Below, in pieces: positions 5,534 to 6,988 of a stretch of 6,988 nucleotides of DNA. Position numbers and translations under genes: made by a program. The stretch comes from Gammaproteobacteria bacterium. GTDB taxonomy: Bacteria; Pseudomonadota; Gammaproteobacteria; HK1. The notes under the pieces were generated by a model. It was not told the DNA's origin. It searched no databases and saw only the letters and a list, made by a program, of their open reading frames with translations. The stretch is taken from positions 1 to 6,988 of the forward strand of contig JAJECB010000456.1 in assembly GCA_022822245.1 (NCBI GenBank). The letters are read 5' to 3'. How positions within the stretch are numbered: the first letter of the stretch is position 1; each line of letters opens with the position of its first letter.

Positions 5534-5784
5534 GCCTGCAAGCGGAGCAGGGACTGCGGAGCGCAGCAGGTAGTCGAACTGGCGCTAACGCGCTGTCGAA
5601 GCGGCTTGAGGGAGTACGCCTTGTCACAGCGAGCAGATCCGCGTCCGCTAGCCAAGAAGTTGGTGAGATTTCCGGGCTAAGAGTGCCCGGGAGATGCGGG
5701 GGCCCGCGTCGGTCGGCCGGTACGACGGGGAGTCCGCCGTCGCGGCGTGCGTCCCGAAGGCCGGGGGGCGCCCCGGCGACGGGT

Positions 5785-5813
5785 TTGGCGGTACGCTGGA
5801 CGGGTGCTAAATT
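5785..5813 (+). promoter_or_regulatory. Predicted hrcA promoter with a CIRCE-like half-site
   Basis: TTGGCG (5785-5790), a 17-bp spacer, then TAAATT (5808-5813) with the extended -10 motif TGC, reads as a sigma-70 promoter. The predicted start is near 5820, 23 bp before the ATG. GGGTGCTAA (5802-5810) matches the right half of the CIRCE operator (GAGTGCTAA) at 8 of 9 positions, but the left half is very poor. Self-repression by HrcA is therefore possible but not shown. Confidence 0.5.
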
Positions 5814-5833
5814 CGAAGGACGAAACGCGGGTC

Positions 5834-5837
5834 GGAG
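5834..5837 (+). promoter_or_regulatory. Shine-Dalgarno site that sets the hrcA start
   Basis: GGAG lies 5 bp before ATG 5843. The earlier in-frame starts at 5747 and 5804 lack such a site, and the GTG at 5804 lies inside the predicted promoter. This favours ATG 5843. Confidence 0.6.
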
Positions 5838-5842
5838 CGCGA

Positions 5843-6907
5843 ATGGCTCGAAGCGGGCGGGCGGGCGTGCTTGGTGAACGCGCCCAGAAGCTGTTGAAGC
5901 ACCTGGTGGAGCAATACATCCGGGACGGCCAGCCGGTCGGGTCTCGCACGCTGTCGCGCGGCTCCAGTCTGGAGCTGAGTCCCGCGACCATCCGCAACGT
6001 CATGGCCGACCTCGAGGAGATGGGGCTCATCCGTTCTCCCCACACCTCGGCGGGCCGGGTCCCCACCGCACAGGGGTACCGGGTCTTCGTGGACGACCTT
6101 CTCGCGGTGAAGCCCCTCGGCTCGAGCGAGGTGCGCCGGCTCGCCGGCGACCTCGAGGTGGAGGTCCGCTCCGCGCCCGGACCGCAGGAGGTGGTCGAGG
6201 CGGCTTCGCGGATGCTGAGCGAGTTCACCCGCTTCGTCGGCGTGGTGACGGTCCCGCGCAAGAGCCACGAGCATCTGCGGCACGTTGAGTTCCTTCCCTT
6301 GTCGGGGAACCGGGTGCTGGTGGTGCTCGTGCTGAATCAGCAGGAGGTCCAGAATCGCATCATCGTGACCGACCGGCCGTACTCCGCGAGCGAACTCGTG
6401 CAGGCCGCGAACTACCTGAACACCCACTATGCGGGCCGCGACCTCGACGAGGTGCGGCGCGAGATCCTTCAGGACCTGCGGTACGCCCGCGACCGGCTGA
6501 ACGAAATGACGGCGAGCGTCGTCGAGATGGCCGAGAAGGGACTTCGCGTCGAGGACTCCGGCGGCGACTACGTGGTCCGCGGCCATACCAACCTGATGGA
6601 CCAGGGTGAGCCGGAGGACATCGAACGGCTGCGTCAGCTCTTCGACGCGTTTGCCGAGAAGCGCATGCTCCTTCACCTCCTGGACCGCTCCCAGGGCGCG
6701 GAAGGGGTTCAGCTCTTCATCGGCGACGAATCGGGCTACGACGTCCTGGATCGGTACAGCGTGGTCACCTCGCGCTACGAGGTGGACAGCGAGGTGGTGG
6801 GGGTGCTCGGGGTCATCGGACCGACTCGCATGGCCTACGAGCGGATCATCCCGGTCGTCGACATCACCGCCCGCCTGCTCGGAACGGCCTTGAACCAGCG
6901 CCAATAG
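5843..6907 (+). CDS. hrcA: HrcA, heat-inducible transcription repressor
   Basis: This 354-aa protein is the usual HrcA size (about 340-350 aa). HrcA dimers bind CIRCE operators and repress groE and dnaK operons, with activity that depends on GroEL. The N-terminal winged helix is at about residues 12-75: RAQKLLKHLVEQYIRDGQPVG, the recognition helix LSPATIRNVMADLEEMGLI (45-63), then HTSAGRVPTAQGYRVFVDDL (67-86). The central and C-terminal parts carry the GAF-like core, including FVGVVTVPR, VEFLPLSGNRVLVVLVLN, and the ending GVLGVIGPTRMAYERIIPVVDITARLL that is typical of HrcA. ATG 5843 is preferred over in-frame starts at 5747 and 5804 because of its GGAG site and the promoter just upstream. The gene is divergent from recN and probably heads a grpE-dnaK cluster beyond the window. 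The protein looks intact. Confidence 0.96.
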   Translation: MARSGRAGVLGERAQKLLKHLVEQYIRDGQPVGSRTLSRGSSLELSPATIRNVMADLEEMGLIRSPHTSAGRVPTAQGYRVFVDDLLAVKPLGSSEVRRLAGDLEVEVRSAPGPQEVVEAASRMLSEFTRFVGVVTVPRKSHEHLRHVEFLPLSGNRVLVVLVLNQQEVQNRIIVTDRPYSASELVQAANYLNTHYAGRDLDEVRREILQDLRYARDRLNEMTASVVEMAEKGLRVEDSGGDYVVRGHTNLMDQGEPEDIERLRQLFDAFAEKRMLLHLLDRSQGAEGVQLFIGDESGYDVLDRYSVVTSRYEVDSEVVGVLGVIGPTRMAYERIIPVVDITARLLGTALNQRQ

Positions 6908-6967
6908 CGCCCCATCTGCGGAGTGAACCCGGGGCGGTTCGTCCGCGGCCCGGTGGGAGTCCATCGC

Positions 6968-6973
6968 GGAGGA
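6968..6973 (+). promoter_or_regulatory. Strong Shine-Dalgarno for the next gene
   Basis: GGAGGA lies 7 bp before a GTG at 6981, an excellent ribosome-binding arrangement and the best reason to place a gene start at the window edge. Confidence 0.55.
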
Positions 6974-6980
6974 TCCATTC

Positions 6981-6988
6981 GTGAACGA
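6981..6988 (+). CDS. Start of the next gene, probably grpE (cut by the window edge)
   Basis: Only GTGAACGA is present, so the product cannot be read. A GTG start is supported by GGAGGA 7 bp upstream. By the usual order hrcA-grpE-dnaK in bacteria that keep hrcA here, GrpE, the DnaK nucleotide exchange factor, is the likeliest product. The 73-bp gap after hrcA holds a weak inverted repeat, CGCCCC (6908-6913) with GGGGCG (6931-6936). Identity is inferred from context alone. Confidence 0.35.

Larger units (their letters stand above)
5366..5679. mobile_element. 314-bp MITE-like element with perfect 23-bp terminal inverted repeats
   Basis: The left end (5366-5388, TAGCCCGGAAATCTCACC onward) and right end (5657-5679) are exact reverse complements over 23 bp. 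Inside, a second 12-bp pair is placed symmetrically: TGTGACAAGGCG (5415-5426) and CGCCTTGTCACA (5617-5628). The centre holds perfect hairpins: 6 bp at 5438-5452, 12 bp at 5474-5500, 11 bp at 5508-5533 and 5 bp at 5554-5566. No reading frame in it resembles a transposase, so it is non-autonomous. If TA is the duplicated target, the ends are GCCCGGAAATC, as in Tc1/mariner-IS630-type insertion; no longer target duplication is evident. The parent insertion sequence is unknown to me. A large structured non-coding RNA or regulatory palindrome is the alternative. Confidence 0.75.

Noticed and set aside
5747..5842. Upstream hrcA starts (ATG 5747, GTG 5804)
   Set aside because: They lack ribosome-binding sites, overlap the predicted promoter, and would add Arg-rich residues not typical of HrcA.
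6908..6936. Terminator after hrcA
   Set aside because: CGCCCC/GGGGCG gives only 6 bp around a 17-nt loop with no U-tract, and the next gene is probably in the same operon.
5807..6964. 385-aa minus-strand frame antisense to hrcA
   Set aside because: Mirror of the hrcA codons; HrcA matches its family over its full length.
1..6988. CRISPR array, riboswitch or additional tRNA
   Set aside because: No regularly spaced repeats were seen and no tRNA cloverleaf apart from the tRNA-like domain of tmRNA.

Overview
The window is high-GC chromosomal DNA from a bacterium that is most likely a gammaproteobacterium. The strongest reasons are gene order and the tmRNA. Reading along the minus strand, recN and bamE converge on ratA. 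ratA diverges from smpB, and ssrA follows smpB, as in Escherichia coli and its relatives. The tmRNA tag reads ANDDNYALAA, one residue away from the E. coli tag. hrcA lies divergently beside recN with a probable grpE start after it. That fits gammaproteobacteria that keep an hrcA-grpE-dnaK cluster (Xanthomonas-like lineages) rather than enterics, which lack hrcA. I cannot name a genus.

Layout. 1-307: no recognisable gene, but a long imperfect hairpin (244-294) lies just past the toxin gene. 308-971 (minus): a VapBC-type toxin-antitoxin pair, with a Phd/YefM-like antitoxin and a PIN-domain RNase toxin overlapping by 11 bp. A perfect palindrome abuts the antitoxin start codon inside a predicted promoter. 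1011-1544: 534 bp without a recognisable gene, containing strong hairpins. 1545-1898 (minus): ssrA (tmRNA). 2039-2515 (minus): smpB. 2605-3051 (plus): ratA. 3132-3632 (minus): bamE, overlapping by 4 bp the end of recN (3629-5308, minus). 5366-5679: a 314-bp non-coding element with perfect 23-bp terminal inverted repeats and several internal hairpins, inserted between two divergent promoters. 5843-6907 (plus): hrcA. 6981-6988: first bases of the next gene, probably grpE.

How the genes work together. smpB and ssrA form the trans-translation ribosome-rescue pair. bamE encodes a lipoprotein of the outer-membrane BAM complex and recN a DNA-break-repair SMC-like ATPase; their overlap suggests coupled translation. 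ratA encodes a START-fold protein of the COQ10/RatA family. hrcA encodes the heat-shock repressor that acts on CIRCE operators. The VapBC module is the accessory part and sits downstream of the ssrA 3' end, a common insertion point for genomic islands, though no integrase or att duplicate is visible here.

The most unusual items are the terminal-repeat element between recN and hrcA, the apparently leaderless, palindrome-controlled vapBC promoter, and a possibly leaderless ratA. No wholly new multi-gene system is visible.
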